Assembly: GCF_900113955.1 (NCBI RefSeq)
Contig: NZ_FORH01000001.1
Coordinates: forward strand, 736,395 to 800,394
Source of the DNA: Celeribacter neptunius
GTDB lineage: Bacteria; Pseudomonadota; Alphaproteobacteria; Rhodobacterales; Rhodobacteraceae
Direction: 5' to 3'
Length of the DNA: 64,000 bases
Positions within the stretch are counted from its first letter, which is position 1, and each line of letters opens with the position of its first letter. The notes beneath the pieces are model-generated. The model was not told the DNA's origin. It ran no database searches and saw only the letters and a list, made by a program, of their open reading frames with translations. Positions 7,505 through 14,340 of the stretch are shown here, one piece after another. The translations under genes were made by a program, and so were the position numbers.

Positions 7505-7996
7505 CTATTTCCGGAACTTGTCCAGCGAGACGATCTCGGCCTCTTTCGGGGTGTCGGATTTCTCCGGCTCCTCCTTGGGCTCGAAGCTTTTCACCTCGGC
7601 ATCATGCGGGATCTCGTCCTCGTCCAATTCCTCGACATCGTATTCCTGCGTCTCAAAGCGCAGGCCGAATTCGACCGAAGGGTCGACGAAGGTGCGGATC
7701 GCGTCATAGGGGATATAGAGCGGTTCGGGGCTGTCGCCGAAATTGAGCGTGATCGCGAACCCGTCCTCGGTGACGTCGAGATTGTCGAACCAGTGCTGGA
7801 TGACGATGGTCATCTCTTCCGGGTAGCGGTCCGACAGCCAATCGGCCAGTTCCACATCCGGGTGCATGGTGTCGAACGTGATGAAGAAATGATGTTCCCC
7901 CGGCAGGCCGTCTTGCGCCACACCGTCGAGCACCTTGCGGATCAGACCGCGCATGGCGTCATGCATGAGGTTCCCGTAGTCGATGGTTTTCGCCAT
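7505..7996 (-). CDS. sspB: SspB-family ClpXP adaptor protein
   Basis: The 163-residue protein has the alphaproteobacterial SspB fold. The first about 110 residues form the substrate-binding domain (IDYGNLMHDAMRGLIRKVL, FFITFDTMHPDVELADWL, FAITLNFGDSPEPLYIPYDA). They are followed by a long acidic, proline-containing linker and a short C-terminal XB-like tail (AEIVSLDKFRK) that docks on ClpX. In Caulobacter the orthologue captures tmRNA-tagged proteins and delivers them to ClpXP. The tmRNA gene lies 2.2 kb downstream in plus coordinates. The start has AAGGAAAGG upstream. Confidence 0.92.
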   Translation of the reverse strand: MAKTIDYGNLMHDAMRGLIRKVLDGVAQDGLPGEHHFFITFDTMHPDVELADWLSDRYPEEMTIVIQHWFDNLDVTEDGFAITLNFGDSPEPLYIPYDAIRTFVDPSVEFGLRFETQEYDVEELDEDEIPHDAEVKSFEPKEEPEKSDTPKEAEIVSLDKFRK

Positions 7997-8074
7997 CCGA
8001 GCATCCTTTCCTTATCCCCTTGCGTGCAGCATAGGGGATTCTACGGCTATGAAAAGAGGCGATGGAACCTTACG

Positions 8075-9325
8075 TTAACCAAGCGTCGCCATTGCCAGTC
8101 CGGCCAGGACAACAAGGGCCAAACTGGTGAGCAACCCGCGTTTGAGCGGAAAGAGCAAGACAATCGCCAGACCTGTCAGGCCAAGGGCCTGCGGTTCGAG
8201 ACTGGCGGGCTGCGGCACGGTGAGTCGCAGCGGACCTGCGGCGATTTCCGTCACATCCGCAAAGAGCACATGCAGGGCGAACCACCAGGAGAGCGAAGCG
8301 ATGACACCGACGACGGCGGCGGTGATGGCTTTCAACGCGGCATCGAGGCGCGGACGGCTGGAGATCCAGTCGATGTAAGGCGCGCCGGCGAAAATCCAGA
8401 GATAGCAGGGGATGAACGTGACCCAGAGCGTCAGAGCCGCGCCGAGGAGCCCGCCGAATGGTCCAAGCGGCGTGGCGGCCATGAAGCCGACGAATTCGGT
8501 CACCAGAATGAGCGGCCCCGGTGTGGTCTCGGCCAGCCCCAGCCCGTCGAGCATGGCGTCGGGCGAGAGCCAGCCATGGTGCTGCACCACTTGCTGGCTC
8601 ATATAGGCCAAGACCGCATAGGCGCCTCCGAATGTCACAACGGCCAGTTTCGAGAAGAACAACCCGATGGCCAGAAGCCGGTCCTGTCCCGTGGCCCAGA
8701 GCGCTGCGAGCGGTGCCGCCCAGAGGCTGCCCCAGATCAAAAGCGTGCGGGGCAGGTGGCCGGCTTTCGGCGCGGCGAGCTTCTGCGTCGTGCCTTGGCC
8801 CGTCAGCGCGCCGATGAAGGCCGCTCCCAGCACGATCAGCGGAAAGGGCACGGCAAAGCCCGCGATCAACAGGAAAGAGGCAAGCGCGAGGGCCCAACGT
8901 GCGGGGGTTCCGAGCGCCTTTTTGCCCAGCCGCAACAGCGCCTGGACCACGACCACCACGACGGTGGCCTTGACGCCGAGAAACAGCGCTTCTGCCGAGG
9001 GGAGATGTCCGAAGGCGGCATAGAGGCTGGCGAGCGCCAGCATGACAAGTGCTCCGGGCAGGACAAAGAACAGCCCGGCGATGATCCCGCCCGGCACGCC
9101 CTTGAGGCGCCAGCCGCAATAGGTCGAGAGCTGCATCGCCTCGGGGCCGGGCAGCATCATGCAAAAGGACAGGGCCGAGAGGAACCCGTCCTCGCTCATC
9201 CAGCGGCGCTCTTCCACCAGTTCGCGATGCATCACGGCGATCTGGGCGGCCGGGCCGCCAAAGGACAGCAAGCCAATGCGGGCGAAGCTGTGCAGAAAGT
9301 CGCGATGTGAGGGGGAGGGCGTCAT
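8075..9325 (-). CDS. chrA: Chromate efflux transporter
   Basis: The 416-residue membrane protein has two homologous halves, each with the CHR signature region. The first half has FARIGLLSFGGPAAQIAVMH and MMLPGPEAMQLSTYCGW. The second has FSKLAVVTFGGAYAVLAYM and LGLAETTPGPLILVTEFVGF. About ten hydrophobic segments are visible. The two-domain (long-chain) ChrA family exports chromate by a proton-linked mechanism, although many environmental members are annotated by homology only. The gene stands between sspB and the NTF2-like gene. A 10-base inverted repeat lies just upstream of the start. Confidence 0.92.
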   Translation of the reverse strand: MTPSPSHRDFLHSFARIGLLSFGGPAAQIAVMHRELVEERRWMSEDGFLSALSFCMMLPGPEAMQLSTYCGWRLKGVPGGIIAGLFFVLPGALVMLALASLYAAFGHLPSAEALFLGVKATVVVVVVQALLRLGKKALGTPARWALALASFLLIAGFAVPFPLIVLGAAFIGALTGQGTTQKLAAPKAGHLPRTLLIWGSLWAAPLAALWATGQDRLLAIGLFFSKLAVVTFGGAYAVLAYMSQQVVQHHGWLSPDAMLDGLGLAETTPGPLILVTEFVGFMAATPLGPFGGLLGAALTLWVTFIPCYLWIFAGAPYIDWISSRPRLDAALKAITAAVVGVIASLSWWFALHVLFADVTEIAAGPLRLTVPQPASLEPQALGLTGLAIVLLFPLKRGLLTSLALVVLAGLAMATLG

Positions 9326-9340
9326 CGGAGTGCTCGGGCT

Positions 9341-9369
9341 GGAACCGTTATGCCCTTGGTAACGGCTCC
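9341..9369. promoter_or_regulatory. Inverted repeat upstream of chrA
   Basis: GGAACCGTTA and TAACGGCTCC form an imperfect palindrome with one mismatch and a 9-base loop. It sits 15 bases upstream of the chrA start and 36 bases past the preceding gene. It could be a chrA operator or a terminator lacking a T tract. Confidence 0.35.
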
Positions 9370-9405
9370 GCGTGATCGGTCAAGTGATCTGATTGTGACA
9401 GATTT

Positions 9406-9831
9406 TCAGCACAAAACTTCACCGGCCAGCATCAGCGCGATCGAATCCTGGGGCAGGTTGCCCATCTGTTCGAAATAGCTGATGAAATCAAAGTTGTTAT
9501 GGGCCTCGACGATCTTGCCATTCTTGATCCGGATCATCACCTGGCCGGGGATATGGATCGGCGTCATGTCATGCGCCTTCTTGGCGTGAAGCGTCACCCG
9601 CGCCCAGACCCGGTCGTCCTGTTCCATGGAATCCTCGAAGGAGACGGAGACCTCGCGCACCGCTTGCAGAACCGCCGGCACCAGCGCCTGCATGTCCTCG
9701 AGATGGGCGGCGAAATCGGTCATGATCCCGGAGGCCAGCGCCTCGACATCGAAAAACTCTGCGACGGCCTCGATGTCAGCCTGTACCCATACTTTCTCGT
9801 ACCATGCTTCAAGCAGTTCTAGCCCGGTCAT
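9406..9831 (-). CDS. NTF2/SnoaL-like protein, function unknown
   Basis: This 141-residue protein has the cone-shaped NTF2-like layout. An N-terminal helix pair (LELLEAWYEKVWVQADIEAV, FFDVEA) is followed by a curved sheet (VSVSFEDSMEQDDRVWARVT, GQVMIRIKNGKIVEAHNNFD) and ends FEQMGNLPQDSIALML. Such folds serve as small-molecule binding proteins, isomerases or cyclases, and the pocket here gives no specific hint. The start at 9831 has GGAG seven bases upstream; an in-frame ATG at 9843 is an alternative. The upstream 300 bases contain no gene. Confidence 0.75.
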   Translation of the reverse strand: MTGLELLEAWYEKVWVQADIEAVAEFFDVEALASGIMTDFAAHLEDMQALVPAVLQAVREVSVSFEDSMEQDDRVWARVTLHAKKAHDMTPIHIPGQVMIRIKNGKIVEAHNNFDFISYFEQMGNLPQDSIALMLAGEVLC

Positions 9832-10169
9832 ATTCCTCTCCATGGATTGGGACCTTTTGACCTCGACAGTATTGCCCGGAAGTATAAACGATTGGTTTCC
9901 AAAATGGGTTAATTGCGCCATCTGCCCAATATTAATTGGGTTTTTCGTGAATTTCTGGCCTTTGCATGATGCGCAAAGCCCCGCCGCGCGTGTCATGATG
10001 CAAATCCCGGACAGAGACATTCATCCCATATCGGCGCCTGACTGGCGCGCGGGGCAGCCCGTCAGGGGGCGGTCTCGGGGCGCGTTCCCGTGGCGGTCGC
10101 GCCGCACAGGAGCCGGCAGCTGTGTGTCCGGTGGCAGGTTGCCGGAGCGCGCTTGTCGAAGATGGGGGA
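9832..10169. other. Intergenic stretch before ssrA, no gene seen
   Basis: This AT-richer stretch carries an inverted repeat at 9925-9940 (CCCAAT, 4 bases, ATTGGG), followed on the plus strand by TTTTT, which could act as a weak plus-strand terminator or an operator. No reading frame with coding character or tRNA structure was found. Confidence 0.4.
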
Positions 10170-10508
10170 AGTGCAGGTTTCTGTTGCCAGGTACCTGCGA
10201 ACCCCGCCTTACGCTGCTAGGCGAAAGGGCTTAGATTTCGATATTTCGCACAGCTTACGCTGCGAGAGCCATCGGAGCTTTGTTGTCGTTTGCAACTAGC
10301 TTAAGTGAACCGATAACGGTGGTATCTCACCGAGACAAAGCAAACCCCTTTAGACGTCCGTCGATCCTATTTCGTCCCCATGATCCAATCTCTTGCCGAT
10401 CTCAAACGAAGATCGAAGAGGGGTATTTGGTGGAGACGCCGGGTACCGCCCCCGGGTCCGATCCGCTTATTACGAGCGCGTTTATGTCCATAGTCCGGCG
10501 AACCGGAC
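10170..10508 (-). ncRNA. ssrA: Transfer-messenger RNA, circularly permuted two-piece type
   Basis: Read on the minus strand, the acceptor piece comes first (about 10508-10428). It contains a GTCCGG-TTCG-CCGGAC hairpin, the T-arm region CCCGGGGGCGGTACCCGG and an encoded 3' CCA at 10430-10428. After a spacer of about 48 bases the coding piece starts at 10379 with GGGGACGAAATAGGATCGAC, the counterpart of the 5' end of ordinary tmRNA. Its GGGGACG pairs over 7 bp with CGTCTCC of the acceptor piece. The tag frame at 10293-10255 encodes ANDNKAPMALAA and a TAA stop. Hairpins near 10200-10230 and at 10173-10198 close the coding piece. This permuted arrangement is known in alphaproteobacteria. Exact ends are estimates. 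Confidence 0.93.
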
Positions 10509-10514
10509 AAAGCA

Positions 10515-10543
10515 TATATAGGCAAGCGGGCCAGGGCGTTCAA
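10515..10543 (-). promoter_or_regulatory. Sigma-70 type promoter of ssrA
   Basis: On the minus strand TTGAAC (10543-10538), a 17-base spacer and TATATA (10520-10515) precede the predicted 5' end of the acceptor piece at about 10508. Both boxes are close to consensus. Confidence 0.75.
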
Positions 10544-10615
10544 GGGGGATCGGTCTGCGGACGAGAGCGCGGGGCCTGTCCCGCGACAGCGTCGCTATCG
10601 CGCTGAAAAACATGG

Positions 10616-10660
10616 GGTAAGGTTTTACGCAGGTAAGGTTTCCCTTAGGTAAGCGTTACC
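10616..10660 (+). repeat. Three direct repeats at exact 16-bp period
   Basis: GGTAAGGTTT starts at 10616 and 10632, and GGTAAG at 10648. The third copy also forms an inverted repeat with TTACC (10656-10660). The array lies between the divergent ssrA promoter and the peptide/radical SAM cassette and looks like a cooperative protein-binding array. Confidence 0.6.
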
Positions 10661-10709
10661 GGTATAGGCGAATCCCAGGACCCGTGTTTTGCTGATTGCG
10701 CAGCTTGCC

Positions 10710-10724
10710 GTTGCAAGTTGCAAC
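10710..10724 (+). promoter_or_regulatory. Perfect inverted repeat upstream of the peptide gene
   Basis: GTTGCAA-G-TTGCAAC is a perfect 7-1-7 palindrome ending 28 bases before the start codon at 10753. It falls in the spacer of a tentative promoter (TTGCCG at 10705, TATCAG at 10729), the position expected for a repressor site. Confidence 0.5.
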
Positions 10725-10752
10725 TTTGTATCAGTAACCAGTGAGGTATAAA

Positions 10753-11004
10753 ATGCCGCGTAAAATTTCCAACCCCTATGCCGCCGTGAAAACCACGATG
10801 ATCGGTCTTCCGAAACTCGAGGACTCGGATCTTGACCTTCTGGCCGACGATCCGAATGCCTTTTTTGCGGAACCGGGCAATCGGGCCAAGCTGTTCGGCA
10901 TGCCTGCCGACAAGCTGAAGCTGACGCTGGCCGAATACGGTCTGCGCAAAGGGGTCGATCAGGCCGCGATGATCAAGAGCGTCATCACCGAGATCGATTG
11001 GTAA
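10753..11004 (+). CDS. 83-residue peptide encoded next to a radical SAM enzyme, candidate modified-peptide precursor
   Basis: The frame has good high-GC codon use. The start at 10753 is preceded by GTGAGG; a GTG four codons upstream is less likely. The peptide has no signal sequence or membrane segment and no cysteine. The basic N-terminus MPRKISNPYAAVKTTM is followed by an acidic segment LEDSDLDLLADDPNAFF, a KLFGMPADKLKLTLAEYGL helix-like stretch, and a C-terminus VITEIDW ending in the only tryptophan. The radical SAM gene begins 39 bases downstream with no terminator between. That pairing is typical of ribosomally made, post-translationally modified peptides, but no known precursor family was recognised. 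It could also be a small partner or substrate-carrier protein. Confidence 0.7.
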   Translation: MPRKISNPYAAVKTTMIGLPKLEDSDLDLLADDPNAFFAEPGNRAKLFGMPADKLKLTLAEYGLRKGVDQAAMIKSVITEIDW

Positions 11005-11043
11005 GCCTCCGGGCTTGTCATCCTGTCTTTGTGATCCTGCAAA

Positions 11044-12132
11044 ATGACTGTCTCTTGTGAGCAGGTCAGCAGATATGGCGAGCACATCGCCATATCTGTC
11101 ACCAATTCCTGCCCCCTCCAATGTGCACATTGCATTTCCGGATCGGCCCCGGACACCGCCCGTGGGGCGTCGGGGCTGATCGAGGCCTTCGACGCGTTGC
11201 TGGCGCGCTGGCCGATCATCAACCATGTCACCTTCACCGGTGGCGAACCGTTTCATCATCCCGAGGAACTGGCCGAATTTGCCGCCCGCGCCAAGGCACG
11301 CGGCGTGCGCTACGGCGTGATCACCGGGGCGTTCTGGGGCAAATCCGAACGTTCCTGCGATCGCTATCTCAAGGCCGTGCCCGATCTCGCCACGATGACC
11401 GTGAGCACGGATCTCTATCACCAGCAATTCGTCACCCATCGCCATGTTCTCAATGTGGTGAAAGCCGCGCGCAAACGCGGCATCCATGTCAAGGTGCGCT
11501 TCACCCATGCCGATCCGATGCCGGAGGCCGAGCGCGCCGTCGAGGCGGCGCTGAAGGCCGATCTCCGGCCCGAGGAGCTGGAATACGCGCCCTTGCAGAA
11601 ATACGGCCGGGCGGTGGAGCAGGGGATCGGGCGCAGCTATGACCGCTGGTCGCCGCAGCCGCGCGAGACCAAATACGGCATCTGCCCCTCGACCGGACCG
11701 CATATCTTCGAGAATGGCCGGGTCATGCCGTGCTGTAACACCATCGTTTCGCTGCGCGACACGGATATTCCGCTCGATTTCGGCAATGCGATCACGGAAG
11801 GCGTGCCAAAGGTACAGGCGAACCGGGCGCAGAACACCTTCTGGCTGGCGATCAAGGTGCTGGGGTTTGACTGGCTGAAAGACCGGCTGAGCGAACTCAA
11901 CCCCGCCTATGCCGAGTATGCGCCGATCAACGCCTGCGATTTCTGTTTTGATGGCTGCAAGCCCGGCGGCATCCGCGACGATATCGCCCGGCTGATGGCG
12001 GATCCTTCGCTGGCGCTTTACGTCCATTCCGTGGCCGCCGAGGCCCTGGGAGAGATGCCGGATATTGCCCTGCTCAGTGGCTTTGCCGCGCAAATTCGCA
12101 CTGGTCGGGCCGAGTCTGGGATCAGGCTCTGA
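11044..12132 (+). CDS. Radical SAM protein with SPASM-like C-terminal cysteines
   Basis: The protein has 362 residues. The 4Fe-4S/SAM motif CPLQCAHC places cysteines at residues 23, 27 and 30, followed by the SAM-contacting FTGGEPF near residue 64. The C-terminal third carries further cysteines at about 214, 230, 231, 298, 301 and 305 (YGICPSTGPH, VMPCCN, ACDFCFDGCKPGG). This layout matches a SPASM or twitch auxiliary-cluster domain. Such enzymes commonly install carbon-carbon, thioether or other radical modifications on peptides. No clear ribosome site precedes the ATG at 11044, which suggests coupling to the peptide gene 39 bases upstream. A hairpin terminator follows at 12150. No transporter or protease is adjacent. 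Confidence 0.88.
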   Translation: MTVSCEQVSRYGEHIAISVTNSCPLQCAHCISGSAPDTARGASGLIEAFDALLARWPIINHVTFTGGEPFHHPEELAEFAARAKARGVRYGVITGAFWGKSERSCDRYLKAVPDLATMTVSTDLYHQQFVTHRHVLNVVKAARKRGIHVKVRFTHADPMPEAERAVEAALKADLRPEELEYAPLQKYGRAVEQGIGRSYDRWSPQPRETKYGICPSTGPHIFENGRVMPCCNTIVSLRDTDIPLDFGNAITEGVPKVQANRAQNTFWLAIKVLGFDWLKDRLSELNPAYAEYAPINACDFCFDGCKPGGIRDDIARLMADPSLALYVHSVAAEALGEMPDIALLSGFAAQIRTGRAESGIRL

Positions 12133-12149
12133 AGGGGGCTCAAACGAGA

Positions 12150-12176
12150 CTGCCGCCCCCGATCCGGGAGCGGCAG
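12150..12176 (+). terminator. Hairpin terminator after the radical SAM gene
   Basis: CTGCCGC pairs with GCGGCAG and, after one mismatch, CCCG with CGGG around a 3-base loop, followed by a T-rich region ending CTTCTTT. It lies 17 bases past the stop codon. Confidence 0.6.
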
Positions 12177-12204
12177 ATCAAGTGTCTTCTTTAATCAGAG
12201 TGGC

Positions 12205-13245
12205 TTAGAAGCCGGCTTTGATCTTTTCGAACTCTTCGGATTGTTTGGTCCGGAGCTCCACCGACATCGGCAGCTGCGCCAGGATCGGGGCGTCGATCGG
12301 CTCGAGCCCGCCGGCGACCAGAGCCTCTTCGCCCAGGGTGGCGAGGCCTTCGGTGTTGGAAATGCCGTAGCCGGCATCCATCAGCACGGCGGCGTTGGAG
12401 GCATCGAGGAAGCCATTGATGTAATCATAGGCCTTGTCCTCGGAGCCGGGACCGTCTTTCAGGTTCACATAGCCGCAGAGCCAGAGCGAGGAGCCTTCGG
12501 TGGCCTGGCGCTCGAAGCCTATCGGGAAACCTTCGTCGGCGAGCGTCGGATAGGTCTCGTTCCAGGCCCAGGCGATCAGCACCTCACCGGTGGCCATCAG
12601 CTGCGCCAGCTCGGCCGGGTCGGTCCAATAGGTGCGCAGGTTCGGATGCACTTCGCGCAGCCAGTTGGACGCCGCTTCGAATTGCGCGTCGGTGGCGGTG
12701 GTCCAGTCGGTGGTGCCGGTGGCGAGATAGGCCAGCGCATAGGCATCGTCGACATTGTCGGGCAGGGTCATGCGGCCCGCGTATTTCGGGTCCTTGTAGA
12801 CCTGCAGGGTCTTCACATCCTCGACCGGCACCTCATCGGCATTATAGGCCGTGGCGGTGGAGCCGAAGTCGGTGGGGATGAAATAGGCGCTGTCGGAACC
12901 GACGTCAGCCCCCAGAAGATTGCTGTCGAGCTTGGAATATTCGGTGATTTTCGAGGTATCCCAGGGCTCGATGATGCCGCTTTCTTCCCATTTCTTCACC
13001 GACCCGGCGCAGACGTGGCTGACATCGGCCTTGAAGCCGGAGACGAGTTTTTGCAGCGCCTCGTCCTCTTCGCCGAAAAAGGCAAAGGACGGCACATCAC
13101 CGTTTTTCTCGGCATATTTGGTGTGGAAGGCCGGATCTTCGAAACCGGAATAATCGAACACCAGAAGCTCGGCGTCTTCGGCGAAAGCGGCGGCCGCCAG
13201 CACGGACAGCGCGGCGCCGCCCAAAAGGGTTTTAAGAGCGTTCAT
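12205..13245 (-). CDS. Periplasmic solute-binding protein, spermidine/putrescine type
   Basis: This 346-residue ABC-type binding protein has a signal peptide (MNALKTLLGGAALSVLAAAAF, cleavage after FAE). The mature part has the bilobal layout of the PotD/PotF family, with LLVFDYSGFEDPAF, YFIPTDFGSTATAYNADEV and LIAWAWNETYPTLADEGFP regions. Start chosen at 13245, preceded by GGGAGACGA. No permease or ATPase gene is adjacent, so it either uses a transporter encoded elsewhere or serves chemosensing. Polyamine specificity is inferred from family resemblance. Confidence 0.85.
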   Translation of the reverse strand: MNALKTLLGGAALSVLAAAAFAEDAELLVFDYSGFEDPAFHTKYAEKNGDVPSFAFFGEEDEALQKLVSGFKADVSHVCAGSVKKWEESGIIEPWDTSKITEYSKLDSNLLGADVGSDSAYFIPTDFGSTATAYNADEVPVEDVKTLQVYKDPKYAGRMTLPDNVDDAYALAYLATGTTDWTTATDAQFEAASNWLREVHPNLRTYWTDPAELAQLMATGEVLIAWAWNETYPTLADEGFPIGFERQATEGSSLWLCGYVNLKDGPGSEDKAYDYINGFLDASNAAVLMDAGYGISNTEGLATLGEEALVAGGLEPIDAPILAQLPMSVELRTKQSEEFEKIKAGF

Positions 13246-13448
13246 ATAGGTCGTCTCCCTGAAATGGACCGTTTCAGTCGTCGACGCTAGCACGGGTTTT
13301 GCACCGCGCAAGAGGGCAGTTTGCGGCCTACGGCGATTTTTCGCCCCACTGCCTGAAATTTGATCAAATTTACGGGGTGATGGTCCGGACAATGGTTGGG
13401 GAGCAGCTTTTCACGCCCCGGAGCGGGGCGGTCCGGCGGGGGCAGCAT

Positions 13449-14207
13449 TCACGCCTCGTGATCCTTCTGACAGGCGTCACGGGCGGCCAGAGCGGTGCGC
13501 AGGGTCTGGTCGCGCAGATAGTCGATCAGGATCTCGAGCCGTGCACCGATACGCGACTCGAGCGCCTCGAGAATGGCCTCGTGCAGCGCCACGACGGCTT
13601 CGCGATCCCGCTGTTTATATGTGATCATATTCATCAAGGGCTCGATCCCTTCGACCGCCGCGGCCAATTGCCAGGACAGGACCGGGTTGCCCGCCGCATC
13701 GACCAGCGCCCGGTGAAAGGCGACATCGGAGGCGCAGAACGCCTCGTCGCTGAGATCCGCTTGCTGTTGCCGGGCGATCTCCTGGCGCATGATGGCCAGA
13801 TGCGCCTCATCGCGATGTTTGGCCGCCAGCCGCATACAGCCGCGTTCGAGCGCAAACCGTGCTTCACAGGCGGTGGCAAAGTCGACATCGTTGAGGCTCA
13901 GGAGCAAAGTGGCCGTGGTCGCCATCTGGCGATAGGCGTCTTCGAAGCTCTGGCGATTGACGAAGGCGCCGCCGGTTGCGCCGCGCCTTGTGCGGATCAG
14001 GCTCTGTGCCGCGAGCCGTTTGAGCGCCTCGCGCACGGTTGGACGGGACACGCCGTAAGATTCGGACAATTCTGCCTCCGACGGCAGTCGATCATCGGCC
14101 ACGAGCTCTCCCCGAACGATGGAGGCGCGGATTTCGTCCGCAATTTGTGCTGAAAGATCATGGGGTTGATCTGTATGTTTTGGCTTTGAGATCGAATTGT
14201 CAGACAT
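13449..14207 (-). CDS. GntR-family transcriptional regulator, FadR/FCD subfamily
   Basis: The protein has 252 residues. The winged helix-turn-helix domain (residues about 20-85) includes LPSEAELSESYGVSRPTVREALKRL. The FCD effector domain (about 100-240) carries the metal-binding residues in ARFALERGCMRLAA, FHRALVDAAGNPVL and ALHEAILEAL. The gene is divergent from acuI. TTGTCAGACAA lies between them and a near copy overlaps its own start codon, fitting the FadR-type operator pattern. It probably represses itself and acuI, released by an organic acid or acyl-CoA; the effector is unknown. Confidence 0.9.
   Translation of the reverse strand: MSDNSISKPKHTDQPHDLSAQIADEIRASIVRGELVADDRLPSEAELSESYGVSRPTVREALKRLAAQSLIRTRRGATGGAFVNRQSFEDAYRQMATTATLLLSLNDVDFATACEARFALERGCMRLAAKHRDEAHLAIMRQEIARQQQADLSDEAFCASDVAFHRALVDAAGNPVLSWQLAAAVEGIEPLMNMITYKQRDREAVVALHEAILEALESRIGARLEILIDYLRDQTLRTALAARDACQKDHEA
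14197..14207. promoter_or_regulatory. GntR operator candidate overlapping the regulator start
   Basis: TTGTCAGACAT matches the perfect palindrome at 14228-14238 at 10 of 11 bases and includes the regulator's start codon, consistent with autorepression. Confidence 0.45.
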
Positions 14208-14227
14208 TTTACTTGCGCCTCATTCAT

Positions 14228-14238
14228 TTGTCAGACAA
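14228..14238. promoter_or_regulatory. GntR operator candidate in the divergent promoter region
   Basis: TTGTCAGACAA is a perfect palindrome with the TNGTNNNACNA pattern of FadR-subfamily operators. It is centred 31 bases (about three helical turns) from the copy at 14197, between the regulator and acuI. Confidence 0.55.
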
Positions 14239-14340
14239 TTATGAAACAACGTCTCGTGAAAGGCAAGCCGGGGACGTGCGGTGAGGACGCGTGCGTGGGG
14301 TGCCGATTTGCAGGACAGGTTTGGAGAAGAGGAGAGACAG

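Noticed and set aside
7472-9310. Long plus-strand open frame opposite sspB and chrA
   Set aside because: Low-complexity composition and no family resemblance; sspB and chrA on the minus strand have clear motifs.
10280-10606. Short plus-strand open frame of about 100 codons
   Set aside because: It runs across the tmRNA gene in antisense; RNA pairing and the tag frame explain the sequence.
10645-12093. Minus-strand open frame opposite the radical SAM gene
   Set aside because: The plus-strand protein has intact CxxxCxxC and GGEP motifs, while the antisense product has none.
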